64,000 bases of DNA from SZUA-229 sp041589175 (GTDB lineage: Bacteria > Pseudomonadota > Gammaproteobacteria > SZUA-229): the NCBI GenBank assembly GCA_041589175.1, contig JBFHWF010000001.1:1-64000 (forward strand). Direction: 5' to 3'. The notes beneath the pieces are model-generated. The model was not told where the DNA came from. It searched no databases and saw only the letters and a list, made by a program, of their open reading frames with translations. Position numbers and translations under genes: made by a program. Of this stretch, positions 51,309 to 60,488 are shown in pieces (position 1 is the first letter of the stretch; every line of letters begins with the position of its first letter).

Positions 51309-52046
51309 TCAGGGCTGTATAAAAAATTCGGCCTTTTCAAATTCTTTCGATGTGGCGAGGCAGGCATAATAATCCGTATACATCGGTGGCATTACGATAT
51401 CTAGCATCGGGTAATTTGAGTCTTCACTTCCATCGACTCGCCCCAGATAGGCTGCCGATTGTGGGGGTACGCTCACTTCAAACTGGCCAGGCGGTAGCTT
51501 TAAACCGTCACCTGTCACTTTCATACGGGCTTCTTTACGCGTCCATACCTGGTAGAAAGCGGCTTTCTGCTGATCTTCGGTAAGACGAGTGATTTCTGCC
51601 TGCTCACGATGGGTAAAAAAACGTTGACTTATACCGCGCCAGTCAGTTTTTCGTTCAATGCATTCAATATCAATACCCACGTCAAAACTGTTGCTTACAG
51701 CTAGAATGGCAAGATTACCAGAGTGACTCAGATTAAATTTGATATCACGGGTGTTCTGTTCGGAAATGATGGATGGCTTGCCATTGTCTCCATAATCGAA
51801 CTCAATGGTTGCCGCTTCTGTGTCCAGATAATTTGCGAGCACCGCGTGAAGAAAACCGTGGGAGGCAATGAAGTGTTTGCGATGTTTAAAAAACTTGAAT
51901 TGCTCGCTGCGAGCTTTCTCTGCATCGGAAAGCAGCGGATACAGGTGTTTGAGTTTTGCCTGATGAATATTCATATAATTCAGCCAGACATGAACTGTAC
52001 CCTGGGCTAATTCACCGAAAGCTTCATGGCTCTGCCATTGGGTCAT
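51309..52046 (-). CDS. 4'-phosphopantetheinyl transferase
   Basis: A 245-residue Sfp-type transferase that attaches the phosphopantetheine arm to carrier proteins. The two family motifs are present: VGIDIECIE (about 122-130) and FYQVWTRKEARMKVTGDG (about 163-180), with FNLSHSGNLAI before them. Two-domain length is typical of the Sfp/AcpT class that serves fatty-acid, polyketide or peptide synthases. It overlaps the RND gene by four bases (ATGA) and is the last gene of that operon, an unusual companion for an efflux pump. No synthase is in the window. Confidence 0.9.
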   Translation of the reverse strand: MTQWQSHEAFGELAQGTVHVWLNYMNIHQAKLKHLYPLLSDAEKARSEQFKFFKHRKHFIASHGFLHAVLANYLDTEAATIEFDYGDNGKPSIISEQNTRDIKFNLSHSGNLAILAVSNSFDVGIDIECIERKTDWRGISQRFFTHREQAEITRLTEDQQKAAFYQVWTRKEARMKVTGDGLKLPPGQFEVSVPPQSAAYLGRVDGSEDSNYPMLDIVMPPMYTDYYACLATSKEFEKAEFFIQP

Positions 52047-55000
52047 CTGGTCGTTGCCTCACGGTGTAATAGTACATAGAGTGCAGGGATAATTAACAGT
52101 GAAACCAGGAGTGAAAAACTCAGGCCAAACACGATAATGCTGGCCATGGGTTTGAGCATTTCTGAACCTTCATTCAATCCGGCTGCTAATGGTAACAGGC
52201 CAAATACCGTGGTTAATGTTGTCATCAGAATGGGTCTGAGGCGTTGACTCGCCGCTGTCTTTACGGCCTCAAGCATATGCAGGCCTTTCTGGCGAAGTAT
52301 TTCAATCTGTTCAACCAGTACAATTGAATTATTCACTACGATGCCAGCCAGCATAACAATACCTAATCGTGCAGGCATGCTGAGCTGGCCTGAGAGATAA
52401 AATTCGAGCGCTATGTATACACCGATCAGTGAGAAAGGTACGCCCAGTATAATCACCAGTGGATTCAGGAGTGATTCGTACTGCACGGTCATCACAACAA
52501 ACACCAGAAAGATAGCAAGCCCGAGTAATATGAATGTTAATTGCTCACCCTGTTTCAGTTCTTCGAAAGCACCACCTTCATAGACAACGTAACCATCGGG
52601 TATAGCGATGCTGTCGATAGCCTCATTGACCTGTTGCATAAGAAAGTTGTAATCAATATCGTCGTCAAGTGAGCCGGAAACTTCGTTGATGCGTAGTTGA
52701 TTGTCACGACGTATTTCGGCAGGCTCAGGTGAGATATGGATATCGGCAACATCAAGCAGGCGTATGTAGCTGTCATTTTTTATGCGGATAATAATATTGC
52801 GAATGTCATCGATACTACGAATTTCATCCCGTTTTAGACGAATTCGAATATCATAACTACGATCCTTTTCGATAAAATCACTGGCGATTCGCCCATTGAG
52901 TGCCATCTGAATCATCTCACCAATTTCATTGGCGCTGATGCCAGCATCTGCCGCCCGTTCACGATTGATTTTAATAATCAGCTCGTTACTGGTTTCCTCA
53001 TAGTTATGTTCCAGGTTGCGTAAGCCGGGGATAGCAGAAATTCGATCGATAATCTGCTCGGCTAATGTCGTCAGGGTATCTATTTCTGGGCCCTGAATGC
53101 GTAAGCTGAAGTCATCGTCTCCATGGCCGAGCCTGATACCTCTTACTCCACGTACTCTGCTGCGAACTTTATAACCGGGCAGTTGCAGGGCTTTGATCTT
53201 ACCTGTGATTTCTTTTGACCAGGCGCGACTACTGATATTGCGTCTTTCAGACAGAGGTTTCAGCTGGATATCGATAGAGCCTCTGTTGCTGCGCTCGAAC
53301 TGTGATCGTCCAAACACGAAGCCGCCTGAGCTGACAAAGACACTTTCTACCTCATCCTGTTCAAGAATGAGAGATTCAATTTTCTGTAACTGCTGATCGA
53401 AGGTCTCCAGTCGGGTACCAGGTTCGGCCGTGAGGTAGATACTGACTTTTCCTTCATCCATGCTAGGGAAAAAAATGAGGCGTGCATCAAAAACCTTATA
53501 AGCAGAAAAGCTTAATCCCAGTATGAATATGAACAGCAGTAAAAGCGTGTGATTAAGGCTAAGGTTCAGCAGTTTTTCATAAAACGTCTGGACACGCTTA
53601 AATAGCACGCTTTTATGGTCGGCTTTATAGTCCAGGCGTGCCCCAAGTGCAGGTACCAGAGTAACCGCAACAACCAGTGAGGCAATTATCGCCGCGCTCA
53701 GGGTAATGATCAGTTCACTGAACAGAAGGCCGATGAGTCCACCGATAAATAAGAACGGTAATACTGCAACCAGGTTGGTCGTGGTGGAGGCTGTTATAGC
53801 ACCAGTGACTTCACTGACCGCATTCACAGCAGCATCTTTTGCATCTTCACCCTGTGCCTGATGACGTGAGATGTTTTCCAGCATTACTATCGTATTGTCG
53901 ACCAGCAGGCCAATTCCCAGGGCCAGCCCCCCCAGCGACATGATGTTGAGACTTATGCCGCCAATATTCATAATCAGGAAGGTAATAAATATCGCCAGTG
54001 GTATGGCCGTCGAGATAATGAGTGTGCGACGAATGTCTCGCAGGAACAGGTAAACCACCAGCATAGCTAGTAGGCCGCCACTGAGTGCGGCATAGGCTGC
54101 GTTTTTCAGTGACAGTCGTACATAGCTGGACTGGTCGCCAACCACCTGCAGCTGTATGTCACGGGGTAATAAGCCCTGAGATATGAACCAGTTAAGTTGT
54201 GCATGAACAGCATCGGTAACATCTACGGTGTTTGCATCCGGTTGTTTCTGTATCGATAGTTTGATACCGGAATGTCCATTGAGTCGAATACGTAACTCTT
54301 CATCCTCATGTGTGTCGATAATCTCCGCAACATCGCCGAGGCGAATAATCTCATCAATTGACGTGTTGTTGGCATCGGTGAGAGGTAGTTTTCGAATATC
54401 GTCCAGTTCAGAAAAGCGCCCCTGAGTGCGTGCACTGATTTTACGGGTGTCCATATACAGCACACCGCTGGCTAAATCCTGATTTTCCAGACGCAGGCGT
54501 TGCTGAATATCATTGAGTGTAAAACCGGAGGCTGCAAGTTTTTCCTGATCAATAATGATCTGAATTTCTCTGACCAGTCCGCCACCCACTTCAGTAGACG
54601 CTACACCGTTTACATTGAGAAACCAGCGTGAGAAATCATAATCAACCCAGCTGCGGAGTTCGACCGGGTTTCGCGTGTCCGAGCTAATAACGAGTTCCAT
54701 AACCGGTATCTGTGAAGGATCTCGTTTGTATATAACCGGTGGGTCCTGTGTGTTCGGCAGGAAACGTTTGGTGCGATCCAGACGGTTGCTGGCATCCTGT
54801 AATGCCTGGTCAATGTCTGTGCCATAGGGAAAGCTGAGATTGACCGACGTACGCCCTTCAGAGGTTTCTGACTGAATTCGTGTGGCGCCCTCGGTAATAG
54901 CCAGTTGTTCTTCCAGTTGGCGGGTAAAGCGATCTTCCATGATTTTGGTCGGCGTACCCGTATCGATAATGCGTATGCGAATTTCCGGATAAATAATGTC

Positions 55001-55135
55001 GGGAAGTAGATTAGTGTTTAACTGGCCGAATGAAAAAAGCCCGATGATAACCACCGCAAGGGCCAGCATGCTAACGGCAATGGGTCGCTGAATTGACCAG
55101 CGAGCCAGTCCGCCTGTGCGCTGCAACTGACTCAT
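52043..55135 (-). CDS. RND family efflux pump, inner-membrane protein
   Basis: A 1030-residue RND transporter with the usual two halves: a membrane helix at the start (SIQRPIAVSMLALAVVIIGL), two large periplasmic loops and two groups of helices. In the first group, SLGGLALGIGLLVDNTIVML carries the proton-relay Asp region; the second group has MPARLGIVMLAGIVVNNSIV. It exports small molecules or lipids with the adaptor encoded upstream. No outer-membrane TolC-like gene lies in the operon, so it must borrow one. The stop overlaps the transferase gene; the start overlaps the adaptor. Confidence 0.93.
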   Translation of the reverse strand: MSQLQRTGGLARWSIQRPIAVSMLALAVVIIGLFSFGQLNTNLLPDIIYPEIRIRIIDTGTPTKIMEDRFTRQLEEQLAITEGATRIQSETSEGRTSVNLSFPYGTDIDQALQDASNRLDRTKRFLPNTQDPPVIYKRDPSQIPVMELVISSDTRNPVELRSWVDYDFSRWFLNVNGVASTEVGGGLVREIQIIIDQEKLAASGFTLNDIQQRLRLENQDLASGVLYMDTRKISARTQGRFSELDDIRKLPLTDANNTSIDEIIRLGDVAEIIDTHEDEELRIRLNGHSGIKLSIQKQPDANTVDVTDAVHAQLNWFISQGLLPRDIQLQVVGDQSSYVRLSLKNAAYAALSGGLLAMLVVYLFLRDIRRTLIISTAIPLAIFITFLIMNIGGISLNIMSLGGLALGIGLLVDNTIVMLENISRHQAQGEDAKDAAVNAVSEVTGAITASTTTNLVAVLPFLFIGGLIGLLFSELIITLSAAIIASLVVAVTLVPALGARLDYKADHKSVLFKRVQTFYEKLLNLSLNHTLLLLFIFILGLSFSAYKVFDARLIFFPSMDEGKVSIYLTAEPGTRLETFDQQLQKIESLILEQDEVESVFVSSGGFVFGRSQFERSNRGSIDIQLKPLSERRNISSRAWSKEITGKIKALQLPGYKVRSRVRGVRGIRLGHGDDDFSLRIQGPEIDTLTTLAEQIIDRISAIPGLRNLEHNYEETSNELIIKINRERAADAGISANEIGEMIQMALNGRIASDFIEKDRSYDIRIRLKRDEIRSIDDIRNIIIRIKNDSYIRLLDVADIHISPEPAEIRRDNQLRINEVSGSLDDDIDYNFLMQQVNEAIDSIAIPDGYVVYEGGAFEELKQGEQLTFILLGLAIFLVFVVMTVQYESLLNPLVIILGVPFSLIGVYIALEFYLSGQLSMPARLGIVMLAGIVVNNSIVLVEQIEILRQKGLHMLEAVKTAASQRLRPILMTTLTTVFGLLPLAAGLNEGSEMLKPMASIIVFGLSFSLLVSLLIIPALYVLLHREATTR

Positions 55136-56241
55136 GTGTCTTTCGACTCCAATCGCTGGCCTGTCGCTGTGGGTGATGCGTTGACATTATTGACTTTCAT
55201 ACCATCTTCCAGGCCAAACAGGCCCTGAGTGACGATGACTGTGCCAGCAGTCAGGCCGTCAATAACCTCTATATGGTTGTCCTGCTCTATGCCAGTAATG
55301 ATAGTCTTTCGACGTGCTGTGTCCTTTTCGATGATAAATACATAACTGCCCTGACGATCGTGTCGCACAGCATCGAAAGGAATCATTAACCGAGCCTGCT
55401 GCATGGTGCGTATGCTGACACGGCATAACTGACCCGGTATTGCGCCCTCAGGGACCGGCTGCAACTGGATTTCCAGTGTGCCTTTGCGTGTCTGCTTATC
55501 CACGGCAGGATAGATGCGGATAACCTTAGCGTTATATGCCTGTGACTCGTTTGACTGTTTACCAAGTGCATCAATGCGAACTTCAACTGATTGACCGGGA
55601 TTAATGGTCGGCAGCAGGTGTTCACTTACCTGGACTTTTGCCTTTAGACTTGACGTGTCGAGCAGTTGTAAAAGCATAGTATGGAGTGGTAAAACATCGC
55701 CCGGCTCAACGAGTCGAGATGCAATGACACCGTCAATGGGTGCTTCGATTCGGCTGAAAGTTAGTTCTGCCTGTTTGAGCTGTTGCTCTGCCCTGGAAAT
55801 ATTAACCAGGGTCTCTGCCTGAGCAATTTCACTTTCCGATGCCAGTTTGCGGGGCGCGAGATCCCTCAGGCGACGCAAATCCAGTTGTGCCTGTTGTAGT
55901 GAGGCTTCGGCTTTCTTGAGCTCGGCGATAGCCAGCGTATCGTCAAGCTGAGCCAGTATTTGCCCCTGTTTCACAGCGTCGCCGGGGTGATAGGGTAGTG
56001 AAATTAACTGGCCAGCACGTTGATTGATAATCTTAACTTCCCGGATTGCCTGTAGGGTGCTGGTAAACTGATGTTCGATGGCAATGTCCCGTATCTGTGC
56101 TGTTGCAGTCTCGATCAGATGTGCGGGTTTGCTTTTTTGACGTGATTTATTGGCAGGCTCATCACAGGCCATTAGCACAAATAGACTGCATAACAGGATT
56201 GCAACAAGTCGTCCGGGGATTTCAGCAGAGTATATAGACAT
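55132..56241 (-). CDS. RND efflux periplasmic adaptor lipoprotein
   Basis: A 369-residue membrane-fusion protein. A signal sequence ends in the lipobox VLMAC (Cys26), then come a beta-barrel/lipoyl start (INQRAGQLISLPYHPGDAV), a coiled-coil hairpin (about 95-150, LKKAEASLQQAQLDLRRL) and the return lipoyl half (FSRIEAPIDGVIASRLVEPG). It links the RND pump to the outer-membrane channel. It is the first gene of the operon and overlaps the pump gene by four bases. Confidence 0.92.
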   Translation of the reverse strand: MSIYSAEIPGRLVAILLCSLFVLMACDEPANKSRQKSKPAHLIETATAQIRDIAIEHQFTSTLQAIREVKIINQRAGQLISLPYHPGDAVKQGQILAQLDDTLAIAELKKAEASLQQAQLDLRRLRDLAPRKLASESEIAQAETLVNISRAEQQLKQAELTFSRIEAPIDGVIASRLVEPGDVLPLHTMLLQLLDTSSLKAKVQVSEHLLPTINPGQSVEVRIDALGKQSNESQAYNAKVIRIYPAVDKQTRKGTLEIQLQPVPEGAIPGQLCRVSIRTMQQARLMIPFDAVRHDRQGSYVFIIEKDTARRKTIITGIEQDNHIEVIDGLTAGTVIVTQGLFGLEDGMKVNNVNASPTATGQRLESKDT

Positions 56242-56298
56242 AAGGTTTATAAGGGATTAAAGCCCGATTATTTGTCCGTTTGAGCTATTCAAATTGTA

Positions 56299-56304
56299 TA
56301 TAAT
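56299..56304 (+). promoter_or_regulatory. Candidate -10 element for the Atm1-type gene
   Basis: A perfect TATAAT lies 38 bases before the ATG at 56342, in the 100-base gap between two divergent genes. No good -35 sits 17 bases upstream, but TG lies just before the hexamer, as in extended -10 promoters (off by one base). Confidence 0.4.
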
Positions 56305-56341
56305 AGTGGCGATTAATCCAGCCTTATCATAATAATCTCTC

Positions 56342-58177
56342 ATGTACGTACATAATCGACCCACAGAAGCGCCCCACAGCGAACGCAAAGATACTAAAAA
56401 CCTCAAGCGTATGATGCCCTACCTGTGGAGCTACCGCGGACGCGTACTGTTTGCTTTAGCGTCATTGATGCTGGCCAAGGTGGCCACGGTGAGTATCCCT
56501 CTGGTGCTTAAGGAAATTGTCGATGCGCTGGATGTAAGCCTTGATAAAGCGAGTTCGGTTGCCAGTTCGCTGTCTCAGCAAATCCCACTGGAGCTACCAC
56601 TGGCCCTGTTGCTTGGTTATGGTGCCCTGCGCCTGATGAATGTGCTGTTTAATGAGCTCAGGGATGCGATTTTCTGCCGTGTACGTTTTCGTGCGATGCG
56701 TAAAATATCGACACAGGTGGTACAGCATCTATATGACCTCTCGCTGAATTTTCATCTGGAACGCAAAACGGGTGGCATATCCCGTGATCTTGAGCGGGGT
56801 GCGCGTAGTCTGTCATCTATTCTGAATTATCTGACTTTCAATATAGTTCCAACACTTACCGAATTTCTGATGGTGGCTTTAATACTGTTTAGTCAGTACG
56901 ATGCAAAATTTGCAATAATTACTTTTGCCACGGTCGCCATTTATATTACCTACACCATGTTGCTCACAGAGTGGCGTATGCATTTTCGTCATGAGATGAA
57001 TGCGCTTGATTCGGAAGCTAATTCACGTGCAGTTGATGGTCTGATTAACTATGAAACCGTGAAGTATTTTAATAACGAGAAGTACGAGTTACACCGGTAT
57101 AACGATACGCTGGAGCGCTGGGAAGATTCAGCAGTTAAGAGTACCAGTTCCATGGCCTTACTGAATTTTGGGCAGGGTTCCATTATTGCAGTAGGTGTCA
57201 CCATTGTCATGATTTTTGCTGCACAGGGTGTTGTTGATGGCAGTATGAGTCTGGGTGACCTGGTGCTGGTAAACACCATGATGTTGCAGCTTTTTATTCC
57301 ACTGGGTTTTCTTGGCATTATTTATCGTTCTATGAAGCACGCACTGGCAGATATGGACCTGATGTTCAAGTTACTCGATCGTACACCTCAGATTCGGGAT
57401 GCGGAGCAGGTTAAGGATCTCACCGTTAATCAGGCGCACGTAGCATTCAGACATATTAACTTTGCTTATAATGAAGAGCGCCAGATACTTCATGATGTGA
57501 GTTTTGAAATTCCCAGTGGTCATAAGGTTGCGGTTGTAGGACCTTCGGGTTCGGGCAAATCTACGCTGGCTCGCTTACTGTTTCGTTTCTATGATGTCGA
57601 TAGCGGAGAGATATCTATCGACGGTGAAGATATTCGTAATGTCAGTCAGGCTAGTCTGCGTGAGCATATCGGTATTGTTCCACAGGATACGGTGCTGTTT
57701 AATGAAAGCATCATGCATAATATTCAGTACGCTCGGCCTGGCGCTACGGAAGGTGAGGTGCGTCATGCGGCTAAGCTGGCGAATATCGATGAATTTATTC
57801 TTGGCCTGCCAGAGGGCTACAATACGGTAGTGGGTGAGCGCGGTCTTAAACTGTCCGGTGGTGAAAAGCAGCGTGTTGCGATCGCCAGGGTTATTCTCAA
57901 GAACCCACGCATACTGGTGTTTGATGAAGCTACGTCGTCACTGGATTCTCAGTCAGAACAGGTGATACTCAGGTCGCTGCGAGATGTTGCTGCAGAACAT
58001 ACCACGCTGGTGATTGCGCATCGGCTGTCAACCATCGTGGATGCAAATACGATAATCGTGCTTGAAAAAGGCCGTATTGCTGAGCAGGGTACGCATCAGC
58101 AATTACTCGATAAGAATGGCCTGTATGCCCAGTTATGGCGCATGCAACAGGATGAGGAAACATCGCTGAATTCCTGA
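56342..58177 (+). CDS. Atm1/HMT-type ABC exporter
   Basis: A 611-residue fused ABC exporter: six membrane helices in the first 320 residues and an ATPase domain with Walker A GPSGSGKSTLARLL (about 400), signature LSGGEKQRVAIARVI, Walker B ILVFDEATSSLDSQ and H loop VIAHRLSTI. NYETVKYFNNEKYE in the membrane domain is characteristic of the Atm1/ABCB7 branch, which exports glutathione-linked or metal-complex substrates. It is a single gene followed by a small convergent one. Confidence 0.92.
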   Translation: MYVHNRPTEAPHSERKDTKNLKRMMPYLWSYRGRVLFALASLMLAKVATVSIPLVLKEIVDALDVSLDKASSVASSLSQQIPLELPLALLLGYGALRLMNVLFNELRDAIFCRVRFRAMRKISTQVVQHLYDLSLNFHLERKTGGISRDLERGARSLSSILNYLTFNIVPTLTEFLMVALILFSQYDAKFAIITFATVAIYITYTMLLTEWRMHFRHEMNALDSEANSRAVDGLINYETVKYFNNEKYELHRYNDTLERWEDSAVKSTSSMALLNFGQGSIIAVGVTIVMIFAAQGVVDGSMSLGDLVLVNTMMLQLFIPLGFLGIIYRSMKHALADMDLMFKLLDRTPQIRDAEQVKDLTVNQAHVAFRHINFAYNEERQILHDVSFEIPSGHKVAVVGPSGSGKSTLARLLFRFYDVDSGEISIDGEDIRNVSQASLREHIGIVPQDTVLFNESIMHNIQYARPGATEGEVRHAAKLANIDEFILGLPEGYNTVVGERGLKLSGGEKQRVAIARVILKNPRILVFDEATSSLDSQSEQVILRSLRDVAAEHTTLVIAHRLSTIVDANTIIVLEKGRIAEQGTHQQLLDKNGLYAQLWRMQQDEETSLNS

Positions 58178-58202
58178 TCCTGATGCAGGATGGTGAGTTG
58201 TA

Positions 58203-58433
58203 CTAGTTTACACGCTCAGCATGAAAACCGTGGCGCTCAATCATACGAATAAAATTAGTCACCCGGTTTTTTTCAGGGTTATACTCGATAAACAGAATAT
58301 GGGGTGCGCCTGGATTATGACCACTTGAAATGACACCTTGCTGTGCTCTCATGTGTTTTTCCAGGATCTCATACTGCCAGGGTTCCAGTGTTTCGTCGAT
58401 ATGTAGAATTGCATCGCAAACCTGAGTCATCAT
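58203..58433 (-). CDS. Small HMA-like protein without the metal CxxC
   Basis: A 76-residue protein with the alternation of strands and helices of a ferredoxin-like HMA fold (DAILHIDETL, then a helix, then PHILFIEYNPEK and a helix ending MIERHGFHAERVN). The CxxC of metal-binding HMA domains is absent; only one Cys (Cys6) is present. It lies 25 bases from the end of the Atm1-type gene, on the other strand. I cannot assign a function. Confidence 0.55.
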   Translation of the reverse strand: MMTQVCDAILHIDETLEPWQYEILEKHMRAQQGVISSGHNPGAPHILFIEYNPEKNRVTNFIRMIERHGFHAERVN

Positions 58434-58637
58434 TATTCCGCCCTTTACTGTGTTTACGGTACGTTTTGTACGAATTATGACAGGAACGACCTTAAAACCC
58501 TGTCAACCCAAGCATATGTAAAACCCGTGCTAAAGTCAGTTGAGGCAGGTCAATAAACTCGCCGAAGTGACGCTAAATTCGTATTATTTAATCGTTATTA
58601 TCACTGATATCACTTTTATGCAGCATCTGGAGTACCA

Positions 58638-59420
58638 ATGAGCCAGCACAAGTCCGACCGTTCTTTTGATGGCCTGGTAGGGCACTTCAAGAAAAATATT
58701 TACGACACACCGAAGGGACAGATACGCCTGGATATCCTGTGGCGTGACTTAAACGAGGCAATTCCGGCGCTTACTGCAGGAAAGCCGCTGCGCATTCTTG
58801 ATGCCGGTGCCGGCATGGGGCACCTTGCTGGGCAGCTGGCAGATCTGGGGCATGAGCTGGTGCTGTGTGATATCTCAGCCGATATTCTGCAGCAGGCGGA
58901 GCAACATTTACAGCAGCATCATCCGCATGCCAGCTATCGATTGATAAATACTGCACTACAGGAACTCGCGAAGCATACGGATGAGCAATATGATGTGGTG
59001 CTATTTCATGCCGTACTGGAGTGGCTCGCAGACCCACAAAGTGGCCTGCAGTGTGTGTTTCGATTTATTGCAGATGATGGCTATCTTTCACTGATGTATT
59101 ATAACCGCCATAGTCTGGTCTATCGGCATCTGCTGAATGCTAATTTTTCCGTGTTAAAGGATAATCAGCCGCGCACGGGTGAGCGGCTGGTTCCCATCTC
59201 TCCACTTGAGCCGCACAGGGTACGCCAGTGGCTGATGGATGCGGGTATGTCGATTGTATGTGAGTCTGGTGTTCGGGTAATCTATGACTATCTGGGGCAG
59301 CAGCAGAAACAACACCTCAATCTCGATGAGCTGCTTGAAATGGAGCGTCGCTACTCACGTCTTCAGCCCTATGCAGATCTGGCACGCTACCAGCATGTGA
59401 TTGTTAAGCCGAAACAATAA
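58638..59420 (+). CDS. cmoM: tRNA 5-carboxymethoxyuridine methyltransferase CmoM
   Basis: A 260-residue SAM methyltransferase of the CmoM (SmtA) family, which methylates the carboxyl of cmo5U34 in some tRNAs. The hallmark start is DRSFDGLVGHFKKNIYDTPK, close to the family's NIYGTTKGQ region, then ILDAGAGMGHLAGQLADLGH as the SAM motif, and YNRHSLVYRHLLNANF. GGAG lies five bases before the ATG. It is a single gene after a 205-base gap with no other feature. Confidence 0.92.
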   Translation: MSQHKSDRSFDGLVGHFKKNIYDTPKGQIRLDILWRDLNEAIPALTAGKPLRILDAGAGMGHLAGQLADLGHELVLCDISADILQQAEQHLQQHHPHASYRLINTALQELAKHTDEQYDVVLFHAVLEWLADPQSGLQCVFRFIADDGYLSLMYYNRHSLVYRHLLNANFSVLKDNQPRTGERLVPISPLEPHRVRQWLMDAGMSIVCESGVRVIYDYLGQQQKQHLNLDELLEMERRYSRLQPYADLARYQHVIVKPKQ

Positions 59421-59515
59421 TGATAATTCTGCATCTGCTGGCTTGAAATTTTTATGCTCGTCACCATCTACTAAACAGTTTGATTTTTTTCCAACCCCTG
59501 AGTAAGGAGTACACG

Positions 59516-59902
59516 ATGTTTGAACCTATTGAAATACCTTTTGGCTGTGTCATGCTTTTCAATGTCGTAAAACTGAAGGAAGGCGTTTCAGTTGAACAGG
59601 TTGAACTTGCACTGGGTGAAATGTGTAATGTTGTAAAAAATACCTACGGTAACGATCATGGTGGTTTTATTGGTGGTCAGGTATATAAATACACTGGGTT
59701 TGTTTCGGATCAGGGCTCGTTTGATTCGACCAAGATGACAGAAGATCATCTGGTTATCGCTACCTACTGGCAGTCTTTCGAAAAACATGAAGCATCCCAT
59801 GCCGATAAAGTCTTTAATGAAAAATTCTCGGCACTTAAAGAATACTGCGAAGAAACCTATGAGTTGGGTTATGAAATGCTATGGCAGGGAGTGCCTGAAT
59901 AA
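59516..59902 (+). CDS. Small ABM-like dimeric alpha/beta protein, unknown
   Basis: A 128-residue soluble protein with alternating strands and helices (VMLFNVVKLKEGVSVEQVEL, then DHLVIATYWQSFEKHEASHA), resembling the ferredoxin-like dimeric barrel of antibiotic-biosynthesis-monooxygenase proteins. TAAGGAG lies six bases before the ATG, which settles the start against a longer frame from 59480. No catalytic residues can be named. It is followed by a hairpin and the TlpA-like gene on the other strand. Confidence 0.55.
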   Translation: MFEPIEIPFGCVMLFNVVKLKEGVSVEQVELALGEMCNVVKNTYGNDHGGFIGGQVYKYTGFVSDQGSFDSTKMTEDHLVIATYWQSFEKHEASHADKVFNEKFSALKEYCEETYELGYEMLWQGVPE

Positions 59903-59927
59903 AGGGCTTTTTCATCGCTTATTAGCG

Positions 59928-59962
59928 GGGTGCCCTGTCGCTTTTATCAGGGCAGGGCACCC
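59928..59962. terminator. Hairpin between convergent genes
   Basis: GGGTGCCCTG (59928-59937) pairs over ten bases with CAGGGCACCC (59953-59962), with a 15-base loop containing CTTTTAT. It lies between two converging stops. No T run follows on either side. Confidence 0.5.
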
Positions 59963-59971
59963 TGATGATCG

Positions 59972-60484
59972 CTAACTGTTGTTAGCCAGCGACTTGAGTG
60001 CTTTAACCATTTCCTCAGAATCCCATTCAACACCACCAAAAAGTGTATAACGAATTTTTCCGTCCGGTGAAATGATAAAGTTGGAAGGTGCGGCAAATAC
60101 GCGCCATTCAGCGATTGACTGACCAGGCTCATCCAGCAGAATCGTGAACTCTGGTTTTACCTCATTCACAAATTTCTTTACCTCTGCCGCCGGTTCGCCC
60201 ATATCGACAGCAAGAATTGTGAAAGGCGTATCACCCATCTTTTTCATTAACCGATTCATCGATGGCATTTCCTTGCGGCAGGGTGTGCAGTAGGTTGCCC
60301 AGAACTGAAGCAGTACGATCTGACCCCGGTAATCAGCAAGATTATGAGTGACTCCCGCAAGATCTTTAAGCACAAGTGGTGGTGTAGGTGCGGACTCAGG
60401 ATAGGGTTTGAAGCCGCCAGCATAAAGTGGGCTAAGCCCCAGGCTTATGGCAAGCAGGAATATCATCCGATAGAACTTTTTCAT
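59972..60484 (-). CDS. TlpA/ResA-like periplasmic thioredoxin
   Basis: A 170-residue protein with a signal peptide (cleaved near PLYA, residue 22) and a thioredoxin fold with the active site WATYCTPCRKEMPSMN (CTPC, about 70). The cis-Pro side is AAPSNFIISPDGK. TlpA/ResA proteins reduce disulfides in the periplasm, often during cytochrome c maturation. The gene upstream starts four bases away; a diheme cytochrome c is encoded on the opposite strand just beyond. Confidence 0.9.
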   Translation of the reverse strand: MKKFYRMIFLLAISLGLSPLYAGGFKPYPESAPTPPLVLKDLAGVTHNLADYRGQIVLLQFWATYCTPCRKEMPSMNRLMKKMGDTPFTILAVDMGEPAAEVKKFVNEVKPEFTILLDEPGQSIAEWRVFAAPSNFIISPDGKIRYTLFGGVEWDSEEMVKALKSLANNS

Positions 60485-60488
60485 ACGA

